A stretch of 46,472 nt of DNA from an uncultured Clostridia bacterium (GTDB taxonomy: Bacteria; Bacillota; Clostridia; TANB77; CAG-508). The translations under genes and the position numbers were made by a program. The stretch lies in NCBI GenBank assembly GCA_947627595.1, contig CANQWQ010000012.1, forward strand, positions 1-46,472. The letters run 5' to 3'. Within the stretch, counting starts at the first letter, position 1. Every line of letters starts with the position of its first letter. The notes beneath the pieces are model-generated. The model had not been told where the DNA came from. It saw nothing but the letters and a program-made list of their open reading frames with translations, and ran no database searches. This document shows, piece by piece, positions 7,431 to 16,600 of this stretch.

Positions 7431-8969
7431 ATGGGAGCAAAAGTTAATTTTAATAATAAAAAAAATAATAAACCTAGAATAATAGGAATTGTTATCTTAA
7501 TTTTATTATTAATTATGGTTGTGATAATAAATTTAAAAGGAAGAGCAAGTAATGATAATAGCAATCAACAAACTCCAACGCGAGATGCTGGCGCTCATAT
7601 TGATTTCAAAACATTAGATGAATTATTAGAAAGTTATGGATGTAAATTATTAGACAGAAATGAAAGCAATGGCCTAGTAACTATTAATCTTACTTTTAAA
7701 CATGATTTATATACAGGCAATACAAGTAATAAAAACTATTTTTCAAGATTGTGCAATGCTGTGGCAATTTTTGAAGATTATAGAAACATAACTATGAATG
7801 ATTCTTCTAAAGATATTAAAATTGAAATAACTTGTAGTGGAAATAGAATAGCTGGAATCATAATAAATGATGATCCAAATTATTTCCAAAATCAAGATTC
7901 AATAAGAAATAAAAATTTATCTACAAATATTACAGAATTTACAATTCAATCTCAAGAATTAAATGATTTAATCAATAACAATTGGGATGAGACTAAAGTT
8001 AATTTTGGAACTAAAGACTCTACTTGTGGAGGATATAATATTTATTTTGATGAAGGAATTAAGTATAAGGTAGTTGCTAGAAATATATTTAATATAGTAT
8101 TTACAGAAAATTATAAAGGTCAAGTTGCTGGAGCATTGAAAACAACATCTAATAAGAATCAAGTTGAAAATGCTTTAGGAAAGCCTACTTTTTCAGATGA
8201 TTCAGAAACAATATATGGTTATAAAGGAGAAAATAATTATTTATTTTTTGATTTTAATGATAAACAAATTTCTATTTATCCAGTTTTAGAAATAAGTAAA
8301 GATGATGAAAATAAATTGAAAGAACTTATAGAAAAGATGAACGAAACATCTGATGTAAAACAGTTTGTATCAGATTTACTTGTTTATTGGCCTGATTATG
8401 ATGTTTATGATTATGATTCAAACTATGTTGATTTAAGATATACTTTAAAAGGATTTTCTGTTTCAATAGATAGTAGAGTATTACAAAATGGTATTTATAT
8501 CTATCAAAATTATAGTGGAAACAGAAATATTACGGATTTAAAAACAGTTTACTTAAAAGAAACAGATTTTGTATTTGATGAAGAAGTTGCTAGAATACAA
8601 AATGAGTTTTTAAATAGAGTTGATCAAGGAGAAATCAGTGATGATCAAGAAAATTCAATTGGAGAAAAATTTTCAGTTAGAGCAACTTATATGAATGATG
8701 ATGGACTAAGAGGTGTTCAATTTTATTCAAGAAATTATGAATATCCTGATGTAGAATTGGATAAGAGTATAGAAATTTCTAGTTGGAAATGGTTTGACGA
8801 ATATAATTTTGTTTATGCAGTTAATGGTGAAGGAGTATATGCATTTAACTGCTATTCTCAAGAGACTGTAAAATTAGTTGATAATGACGCAGAAACAATT
8901 ACGATAAATCGTATAGAGGATAATAAAATTATCTATAATGACACAGAAGAAATAGAAATATATAAATAG
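7431..8969 (+). CDS. membrane-anchored protein of unknown function, paralogue 1
   Basis: 512 residues. A short basic cytoplasmic N-terminus (MGAKVNFNNKKNNK) and one helix (about 18-37) anchor a large acidic extracellular region with Asn/Tyr-rich beta-type sequence. I do not recognise the fold. It is homologous along its whole length to the protein at 10141 (shared blocks such as NNNWDETKV, YNIYFDEGIKYK and GIYIYQNYSG), and its middle domain recurs in the shorter protein at 12718. Each long copy is followed by an NlpC/P60-like protein, forming a repeated two-gene cassette. It may be a surface or chaperone-like partner of the hydrolase; no function is assigned. Confidence 0.7.
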   Translation: MGAKVNFNNKKNNKPRIIGIVILILLLIMVVIINLKGRASNDNSNQQTPTRDAGAHIDFKTLDELLESYGCKLLDRNESNGLVTINLTFKHDLYTGNTSNKNYFSRLCNAVAIFEDYRNITMNDSSKDIKIEITCSGNRIAGIIINDDPNYFQNQDSIRNKNLSTNITEFTIQSQELNDLINNNWDETKVNFGTKDSTCGGYNIYFDEGIKYKVVARNIFNIVFTENYKGQVAGALKTTSNKNQVENALGKPTFSDDSETIYGYKGENNYLFFDFNDKQISIYPVLEISKDDENKLKELIEKMNETSDVKQFVSDLLVYWPDYDVYDYDSNYVDLRYTLKGFSVSIDSRVLQNGIYIYQNYSGNRNITDLKTVYLKETDFVFDEEVARIQNEFLNRVDQGEISDDQENSIGEKFSVRATYMNDDGLRGVQFYSRNYEYPDVELDKSIEISSWKWFDEYNFVYAVNGEGVYAFNCYSQETVKLVDNDAETITINRIEDNKIIYNDTEEIEIYK

Positions 8970-8997
8970 CTTATAAATCGAAAAATGCTTGAAAATA

Positions 8998-9006
8998 TGC
9001 TATAAT
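8998..9006 (+). promoter_or_regulatory. possible internal promoter (extended -10)
   Basis: TGCTATAAT in the 77-nt gap before the NlpC/P60 gene at 9047; TTGAAA lies at 8989 but too close to act as its -35. This is the largest gap in the stretch. A second weaker TATAAT lies at 9010. Confidence 0.4.
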
Positions 9007-9046
9007 ATATATAATAGGGAATTTTATTAAACGAGGAATAAGATTT

Positions 9047-10117
9047 ATGAAAAAAATGATTAAAAATTTCATTAAATGTGTAATTGTATATATAGTTATT
9101 AGTATGACAATACTTTCTACCATTTCATGCGGTTATTCATCAGCTGAAGTAGGTGATGCTGTAGCAGGTTATACATTAAATGTTTTAACATGGGGTAATA
9201 AGAGGGAGAATTATTGTGATGGTTTAGGAGGATATGGACCAGCTCTTAGATATAATCAATTAGGAACTCAAGGAAAAAACAGATCTTCACATCCAACTTT
9301 GAGTGATCCAAATCCTGAAACACCATGGTTTTATGATTGTTCTTCATTTACTGCTGCTATGTATAATATGGTTTGTAATAAAGAAATTCTTCCTTGGGGA
9401 TCAACTTGTAGTACAATTGCTGCTGCTACAAGCGTGGTAGAATATATTGGACCAGTTGGAGATGGAAGTTCATGTAAACCAGGAGATATAATTTGTGATC
9501 CAAGTTCGCATGTTGAAATTTTTATAAGTCAAGAATTAGGAACTGGTGGAGCTCATACAAATAACCTTCATGGAGATGTTAATGGCTACTCAAATTCAGA
9601 TGGACAAGTTAATTGTAGAGCAGTTGATAACGGATATAAGTCAATATCTCCTTCTAATGGTGGTATATATAGAATAAAAGAAACTGCTGCTTCTCAGATA
9701 ACCGATCTTAATACTGAGTTTTCAATGGGAACTGCTAGTTCACTTAATGGAGAAGCGATAGATTATTCAAACTTTTTCTTTAATGGAATACCAGATGGAA
9801 AGTATTCATTAGCAAGTAGAAAAAGTATATTCCAAATAATAGTAGATGCATTGAGTGCATTACTAGACTTCTTTGTAGGATTATTAACATATTTAATAAG
9901 AGGAGTAATAATAAGCTTCATATCAGTATTTGATAGATTAATAAATAATACAATAGGATCAATGAATGGAGAAGTAAAAACATTAAAAGAAGCAGGAATA
10001 GATGCAAATGACGCAGATGATCCAACAAGTATAAATAGACATGTAACAATAGAAGGATTAGTATTTGGAGATGAAGATATGGACGTATTTGATGTAAATA
10101 TCTTTAGAGTTGATTAA
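9047..10117 (+). CDS. NlpC/P60-like cell-wall hydrolase with TrbL-like membrane tail, copy 1
   Basis: 356 residues. A signal segment (about 10-33) precedes an NlpC/P60-type papain-like domain (about 45-220) with candidate nucleophile Cys98 in WFYDCSSF and candidate His155 in SSHVEIF. The C-terminal 122 residues (from GEAIDYSNF) contain hydrophobic helices and are identical to the end of the protein at 11684, while the two heads differ strongly. That tail resembles the N-terminal helix and external loop of TrbL/VirB6 proteins (LVFGDEDMDVFDVNIF). T4SS loci usually encode such peptidases to open peptidoglycan locally. Substrate specificity cannot be read from the sequence. Confidence 0.75.
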   Translation: MKKMIKNFIKCVIVYIVISMTILSTISCGYSSAEVGDAVAGYTLNVLTWGNKRENYCDGLGGYGPALRYNQLGTQGKNRSSHPTLSDPNPETPWFYDCSSFTAAMYNMVCNKEILPWGSTCSTIAAATSVVEYIGPVGDGSSCKPGDIICDPSSHVEIFISQELGTGGAHTNNLHGDVNGYSNSDGQVNCRAVDNGYKSISPSNGGIYRIKETAASQITDLNTEFSMGTASSLNGEAIDYSNFFFNGIPDGKYSLASRKSIFQIIVDALSALLDFFVGLLTYLIRGVIISFISVFDRLINNTIGSMNGEVKTLKEAGIDANDADDPTSINRHVTIEGLVFGDEDMDVFDVNIFRVD

Positions 10118-10127
10118 TTATTGGAGG
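9748..10127 (+). repeat. 380-bp perfect direct repeat, copy 1
   Basis: Identical to 12331-12710 when compared line by line (offset 2583). It covers the C-terminal coding part, stop codon and RBS region up to TTGGAGG. Codon style differs from the flanks: nearly all Val are GTA, Ala GCA and Ile ATA. Confidence 0.95.
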
Positions 10128-10140
10128 ATGAAAGAAGAGT

Positions 10141-11661
10141 ATGGGACAAAAAATTAATTTCAGCGCAAAAAAAACTAATAAATTAAAAGTTTTAATAATT
10201 ATAGTTTTAGTAATTCTTGTCACAGTTGTTTTATTTAGAAGCATTAAAAATGTTTTAAATAATAGACAGCTCTTAAATGGCGATGATTCCAATAAAGCTG
10301 GAACTTCTACAGTTAATAAGAAATTTTCAACTTTAGAAGAGTTATTAAAAAACTATGAGTGTAGATTAATTAGTAAAAATGAAACAAATGAATTATTAAC
10401 AGCTGAAATTGATTTTAAGTGCAATTTATATACAGATGATATAAGTAATGAAAATTTCTTTCTAAACCTTTGTAAAGCAATAGTTGAATTTGAAGATTAT
10501 AGAAATTTAAAATTAACTGATGAAAATAAAGATATAACTATTGAAGTAACTTGCGAAAATAAAAGCATTATAGAATTTAAAATTAATGGAGATGTAAATT
10601 ATTATTTAAATAACGATTCTAGATTAAATCGTGATAAAACATATAAAATTACTGAATTTAGTATTCAGTCAGAAGAATTAAAAACTTTAATTGACAACAA
10701 TTGGGATGAAACAAAAGTAGAATTTGGAACAAAAGAAAGTACATATTCAGATTATAATATATATTTTGATGAAGGAATCAAATATAAAACAGTAGGTAAA
10801 AACATTTATAATATTGTATTTACAGAAAATTATAAACAAGAAGTTGCTGCAAAACTAAATGCAACAGCTACTCTTAAACAAGTAACAAATGCATTAGGAG
10901 AGCCAACATTTTCTAATGGAGAATTACTATATGGTTATGTTGGAGAAAATGTTTATTTATTCTTTGATTTCTTAAATAAACAAGTTTCAGTTTATCCTGT
11001 AGTTAAAGTTAGCAAAGATGATGAAACAAAGTTAAAAGAATTAATTGGAGAAATGAATGATTCATTAGATATAAAAACATTCGCATCAAAAATTGCGTTA
11101 TATTGGACTGATTTTGATGTTTATAATTTTGACTCAAACTATGTCGACTTAAAATACACATTAAAAGGCGTAGAATTATCTATATATAGCGGTTCTTTGA
11201 AAAATGGAATTTATATTTATCAAAATTATTCTGGTGATAGATCAATTGCAGATTTGGAAAACGTTTATATAAAAGAAACTGATGCTGTATATGATTCAGA
11301 ATATGCTAGATCAATGGGTGAAGCAGAAAAGGCTTATAAGGCTTCTCAACAGAATAATGTCGAAAGTGAGCTATACCACGTAGAATTGATAACTGACCAA
11401 AATGGTGATATAATTAAAGTAGGGTTTATATCTGTTGATGGGACTAGACCTGACGTCGAATTAAACGATAGAGTTTACACATATGTTTGGTTAAATGAGA
11501 GCCAAATTTTATATAGTGTTCAAAATAAAGGAATCTATTACTATGACTTAGATACACTTACAAAACGAATATTAGTAGAAGGAGAAGATAACTATGAAAT
11601 AAAGTCATATGAAAATGATATATTGACATATGACGATACTTCAGTAAGAGTAGAAGAATAA
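10141..11661 (+). CDS. membrane-anchored protein of unknown function, paralogue 2
   Basis: 506 residues, with MGQKINFSAKK and one membrane helix (about 17-36), then an extracellular region homologous end to end to the protein at 7431. Divergence is spread over the length, unlike the 380-bp identical block next door, so the cassette duplication is older than the last homogenisation of the hydrolase tails. The last roughly 130 residues differ most. No recognised domain; presumably exported and acting with the following NlpC/P60-like protein. Confidence 0.7.
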   Translation: MGQKINFSAKKTNKLKVLIIIVLVILVTVVLFRSIKNVLNNRQLLNGDDSNKAGTSTVNKKFSTLEELLKNYECRLISKNETNELLTAEIDFKCNLYTDDISNENFFLNLCKAIVEFEDYRNLKLTDENKDITIEVTCENKSIIEFKINGDVNYYLNNDSRLNRDKTYKITEFSIQSEELKTLIDNNWDETKVEFGTKESTYSDYNIYFDEGIKYKTVGKNIYNIVFTENYKQEVAAKLNATATLKQVTNALGEPTFSNGELLYGYVGENVYLFFDFLNKQVSVYPVVKVSKDDETKLKELIGEMNDSLDIKTFASKIALYWTDFDVYNFDSNYVDLKYTLKGVELSIYSGSLKNGIYIYQNYSGDRSIADLENVYIKETDAVYDSEYARSMGEAEKAYKASQQNNVESELYHVELITDQNGDIIKVGFISVDGTRPDVELNDRVYTYVWLNESQILYSVQNKGIYYYDLDTLTKRILVEGEDNYEIKSYENDILTYDDTSVRVEE

Positions 11662-11683
11662 TAAGGAAAAGGAGGTAATAATT

Positions 11684-12700
11684 ATGAATTATTTTAAATT
11701 GCAAAAAAGAATTGCAATATTATGTTTAATTTTATTAATAATTACCCCTTTTACTTCAGCTTATGCTGCTAGTGTAGAAGAATGTGGAGAGGCTTTAGCT
11801 TCTTATGCGCAAAGCTTTGCACAAGAAACTACAGCTGAAAGCAGTACGGTAAAAACACATTATTATGTAGCTAGCTTTGATGAAAGAGAATATGCTTATA
11901 AAGATCAACAATGTCCTACATGTACACATAATACATTTGGAAGTAGTGTAACTGACTTAGGTATGGACTGCGTTGGCTGGGTTAGTTATGCAGTACATCA
12001 TTGCTATGGAATAGGCGGTTCTGAATTTACATATTTTGCTACTCCACAAAATAACGCATGTAATGAAGCATATCAAAATGTTAGTTATAGTGGTGAAAGT
12101 TCCGCTAAAATAGGTGATATTTTAATATCTTCACATCACGTAATGATTTATGTTGGAAATGGAAAGATTGTTGACTGTGCTAATGCTAGTGGACAGCACC
12201 CTGGAGTTGCTTTAAGAAATGTCCCAAGTGATGTTGGATTAATTGCTAGACTTAAAGATTCAGCAGCTAGCTCAATAACACAATTAGTAACAAGTTATAA
12301 TGGTGTTGCAGTTAGTGCAAATGGAAGTTCTGGAGAAGCGATAGATTATTCAAACTTTTTCTTTAATGGAATACCAGATGGAAAGTATTCATTAGCAAGT
12401 AGAAAAAGTATATTCCAAATAATAGTAGATGCATTGAGTGCATTACTAGACTTCTTTGTAGGATTATTAACATATTTAATAAGAGGAGTAATAATAAGCT
12501 TCATATCAGTATTTGATAGATTAATAAATAATACAATAGGATCAATGAATGGAGAAGTAAAAACATTAAAAGAAGCAGGAATAGATGCAAATGACGCAGA
12601 TGATCCAACAAGTATAAATAGACATGTAACAATAGAAGGATTAGTATTTGGAGATGAAGATATGGACGTATTTGATGTAAATATCTTTAGAGTTGATTAA
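11684..12700 (+). CDS. NlpC/P60-like cell-wall hydrolase with TrbL-like membrane tail, copy 2
   Basis: 338 residues, RBS AAGGAGG. A signal peptide ends near AYAA, then comes an NlpC/P60 domain with candidate Cys96 in GMDCVGWVSY and His152 in HHVMIYVGNGK, a clearer match to the family than copy 1. A Ser/Ala/Gly linker leads to the same 122-residue membrane tail as copy 1. It probably cleaves peptide stems in peptidoglycan during T4SS assembly. Different heads on an identical tail suggest modular exchange by recombination within the tail. Confidence 0.82.
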   Translation: MNYFKLQKRIAILCLILLIITPFTSAYAASVEECGEALASYAQSFAQETTAESSTVKTHYYVASFDEREYAYKDQQCPTCTHNTFGSSVTDLGMDCVGWVSYAVHHCYGIGGSEFTYFATPQNNACNEAYQNVSYSGESSAKIGDILISSHHVMIYVGNGKIVDCANASGQHPGVALRNVPSDVGLIARLKDSAASSITQLVTSYNGVAVSANGSSGEAIDYSNFFFNGIPDGKYSLASRKSIFQIIVDALSALLDFFVGLLTYLIRGVIISFISVFDRLINNTIGSMNGEVKTLKEAGIDANDADDPTSINRHVTIEGLVFGDEDMDVFDVNIFRVD

Positions 12701-12710
12701 TTATTGGAGG
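12331..12710 (+). repeat. 380-bp perfect direct repeat, copy 2
   Basis: Second copy of the block at 9748-10127; identity begins at TGGAGAAGCG and ends at TTGGAGG, with divergence immediately outside. Confidence 0.95.
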
Positions 12711-12717
12711 GTAGGTA

Positions 12718-13617
12718 ATGGCTAATAATATGAGTAAAGAATTAAGAAAAAAACTTAGATTAATAGTAATAGTTATTGCTGGACTTGCAGCATGTATTAT
12801 TTCAGTAATAATTAACATAGTTGGCTTAAGACAAGCTGCAACAAATTCGCCTAGCACCTCTGGAATGGTTGGTCTCTCTACAAGAGCTGCCAAACCAAAT
12901 AACCAAACACAAAAAGAAGAAAAGGACGAGAAAATTAAAGAAGAAAGTATTTTAGTTAATGCTTTACCTGTTATAAAATTAAATAATAACAGTTGGGATA
13001 GAATGAATTCAAATTTTTCAGATTATCAAACAGATGAAAATGGAAATTTATATTTTACTGAAGGCTATACAATTTACTGTAATAAAAGAAGTGTAACTAA
13101 GGTTGTTTTTGACGAAACTTATACTGGTGAAACAGTAGGACGTATAAAAGTTGGAACAGATTTAAAAGATATCCAAAAAACTTTAGGAACTCCAACATTT
13201 AAATTAAAAGATTGTATTGGTTATAAAACAAGAGAAGTATATGTATTTTACAAAAAAGATGAAATTAGCGTATATCCAAATATGAAAATATCAAATCAAA
13301 AATTTGAAGAATTACTAAATAGCTATTTTGAAAAAACATATGGAAAAGATAGAACATATTTCTTAGTAGATATTAGAAACAACTTTGATGATTTTGAAAT
13401 AGAAATGGATGAAGAAAATGATATAGTTACAATAAAATCTCTTAAAAGACAAGTTATTGCTGAATTAGGAAGTCTCGGAGATATAGAAGTTGAATTTTAT
13501 AATGGATATCAAGTTGCATTAGATTCAACACAAGAGCATATAGATTCAAATGATTATAGAACAAATGAAAAAGATTTAATTAATATTACTGAAAGTGAAA
13601 GGATAAAAGAAGAGTAG
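12718..13617 (+). CDS. membrane-anchored protein of unknown function, short paralogue 3
   Basis: 299 residues. One membrane helix (about 16-38), a Lys/Glu linker, then a domain (about 85-210) matching the middle of the 512- and 506-residue proteins (NNSWDRMNSNF, GRIKVGTDLKDIQKTLGTPTF). It lacks the N-terminal and C-terminal domains of the long forms. RBS TTGGAGG is inside the 380-bp repeat, so the repeat also supplies its translation signal. It ends directly against the ATG of the next gene, so translational coupling is likely. It may be a reduced third cassette whose hydrolase was lost or never present. Confidence 0.7.
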   Translation: MANNMSKELRKKLRLIVIVIAGLAACIISVIINIVGLRQAATNSPSTSGMVGLSTRAAKPNNQTQKEEKDEKIKEESILVNALPVIKLNNNSWDRMNSNFSDYQTDENGNLYFTEGYTIYCNKRSVTKVVFDETYTGETVGRIKVGTDLKDIQKTLGTPTFKLKDCIGYKTREVYVFYKKDEISVYPNMKISNQKFEELLNSYFEKTYGKDRTYFLVDIRNNFDDFEIEMDEENDIVTIKSLKRQVIAELGSLGDIEVEFYNGYQVALDSTQEHIDSNDYRTNEKDLINITESERIKEE

Positions 13618-16600
13618 ATGAAGAAAAAATTATTAAATTTAAAAAATTTAATAATTGTTATAGGACTAGTAGTTATAGCAACAATGCTATTTTTGACTAC
13701 TAGCTCTTATGCTGCTACTGGTACTGCTCAAAGTCTTGGAACTTTGATGAGACAAACTGTTAGTAGTTGGTACAGATTCATAGTTAGACTTAGCCTTTCA
13801 ATCTTTGCAATAGTGTATTTAATAACTATTGTAAAATTATTAAGTGATAGAATACCTGATAGAATGGCTACTTTAAAGAGATCTATTTTTAAATTTTTAT
13901 TTATGTTTTTATTAATAACATTTTTACACTTTATTATGATATTAATATTACAATTTAACCAAGCAGGTGTAAATATTGCTAAAAGATTAGGTGCTAGTCT
14001 TTCAGGAATTAATGGAGAAACGGATGAATATGATTTATACGAGACAGCATTATCAAAAGCTTATGAGATTTCTGCTGTTCCTGGTTTCGTTGGCTTATTA
14101 ATGTATTTACTACTTGTATTTTATACATATAAATTTGTATTAGTTTATGCAAAAAGATATATAAACATTATAGTTTTGATGTTGATAGCTCCTATAATGT
14201 TTACAGTTTCTGCGACTAAAGATATTATAATGGGTATAAAAGATAATAGTGTAAAAAAATGGTTTAAAGAATATATATTTAATGTTATTGTTCAAACATT
14301 ACATGCTATCTTTTATGCCACACTTATAGGATTTACTTTGAAACTTTCAGTTGATAATGACAACTTGCTTGGAGGATTATTAGCATTAATTTTATTTGGA
14401 TTTATATTTAAAATTGATGGACTTTTCAGAAAGATATTCAATTTTGTTGGAGGAAGTACAAATATTTCTACTTCAAAAACTGCTTCATCAATCTTGGATA
14501 CTACTGATAAGTTAACTAATGCTATTGGAGGAAAGATCGATAGTGGTGCTGGAAAACTAGAAGGCGGAATGGATAAATTAGGTGGAAAAATTGACGCATA
14601 TAAAGATAAAATGAATGCAAATGGAGGTTTCTTTAAGACTTTTGGAGAAGATGCTAAAAATGCATGGGGTAATGCTAAAACAGGAGCAGCAACTACATTT
14701 AGCAATATTCAATCTAAATTCAAAGAAATTCCAGATATAGCTTCATCTGCTTTAGACAGTGCAAAACAGTTACCAGGAAAAGCTTGGGAAGGTGCAAAAC
14801 AATTGCCAGGAAAGGCATGGGAAGGAACCAAAAATGTTAGCAAAAAAGCTTGGGCTGGTGCTAAACAATTACCTGGAAAAACAATTAAAGGTGTAAAAAC
14901 TCTTAGCGGAAAAGCTTTAAAAGGCGCAAAAGGTGGTGCAAAAATACTATCTAAAAAGGCTAAAGAAGGTTATAGATTAGGAAAATATGCTTTAAGTGGC
15001 GAAGGCGCAAAAAGTACTTTAACTGAAGCTGAAATTATTGAACAATATCATATTATGCAAGATGCAAAAGGTCTAGAAGGATTAAGACAAGGAATACAAG
15101 CAGCAGGATTATCAATCGCTGGTAAAGCAGGAAGATTTGGAAAATATACTGATAAAAAATTAAAAGAAATTTATAGTAGAGCAAGTGTTCCTGTAAAGAA
15201 AAGAATTAGAGAAATACAAAACGAATATAATCGTTCTGTTTCTGAAATAAAAAATGATATTAGAACTGTAAAAAGAATACCATCAACTATAAGAAAAATT
15301 AAAAAGAAACAAAAATATGTTAAAACAGCAGATGGATTAAATGCTGATGTTTCAAACATTATGGCATTAGTAGCTGATATTAATCCTGATAATTTAGATG
15401 AAGTATTAAAAGAAATTGCAGAAAAAGCTGGACCAGGAGTTGACGTTTCAGTTCTTGCATATGATAAAATTGGTCCACAGATGTTCCTAGATTCAGTGAC
15501 AGGTTCATCTATTATGGGATTGTCAGTTCTTGCAGAAGCTAGATATGGAGAATTAGCTGAGCGTCAAATAGATGAAACTTTAGGAAACAAACATGAGAAA
15601 AGAAAATTGAAAAAAGCTAGCAGAAGATTATCTAGAAAAACTTTGAAAAAAGCAGCTAAAGCTACTAAAAAGGGTGCCGGCGATAGTGAATATATAAATA
15701 AAGTTTATAAATTTAGTAGATTTAATCCAGATACAGTTAGAAAATTAAATAACTTAATACTTAAAAAAGGTAGAGAGCAAAATAGATATTTAATTGTATT
15801 AAATAAAACTTATGAAGACGTTCAACTTCAAAGATTAACTGTCAGAGGTATGATAAAGAGTACTTCATCAGCAGTTAAAAGAAAAATTAAAATTACAAGA
15901 AAAGATAAGAAACGTTCTGTTGTAGAAATGAAATTTGAGCAGATGAAAGCTGTACATAATTACAATAAGATGAAGAGAAGAGCTAAACGTGCTGAATTTG
16001 CTAATAATGTGGCAGACAGAGCTATATCAACTAAAAATACAATTAAGATTGGATTCCAAAGAATTGCACAAATGACACCAGGTAAAGTTGCTCTAAATAG
16101 AATAATTCAAAGTGGCTTAGCTTATCATATTAATGATGATATTGTAGTTATGAAACAAAGTAATCAAGAGAGAAAAGTTAGAGCTACAGGAATAGTTAAA
16201 CCAGAAGAAGATAGAGTTATGCAATTAGTAATGACTAAAACTGGTGAATTAGTAAAACAAGTTGTTACTACAGATGGAAAAATTGTGGAACCTGCTGTTG
16301 ATAAAAGTGGTGAAATGGTTGCACATGAAAAGAAATTTGTAGAAGTAGTTGAACATGTTGCTACAAATGAGCCTAGAGCAGAAGAGACTACTGAAGATCA
16401 AGAAGTTGTAACTGATGAAGCTAAACCAGAAGAAGCAAGAACACATATAGAAGAAAAGACTGTTCAACGTGTAGTTACAATGGATGGAAAAGTTGTAGAA
16501 CAAGTTATAAATGATAAAAACGAAATAGAATCTGAAAGTTATGTAGTTTTAGATGAAACTGTAGATACAGAACAAATTTTAGGAGCTATTTCTAATGATG

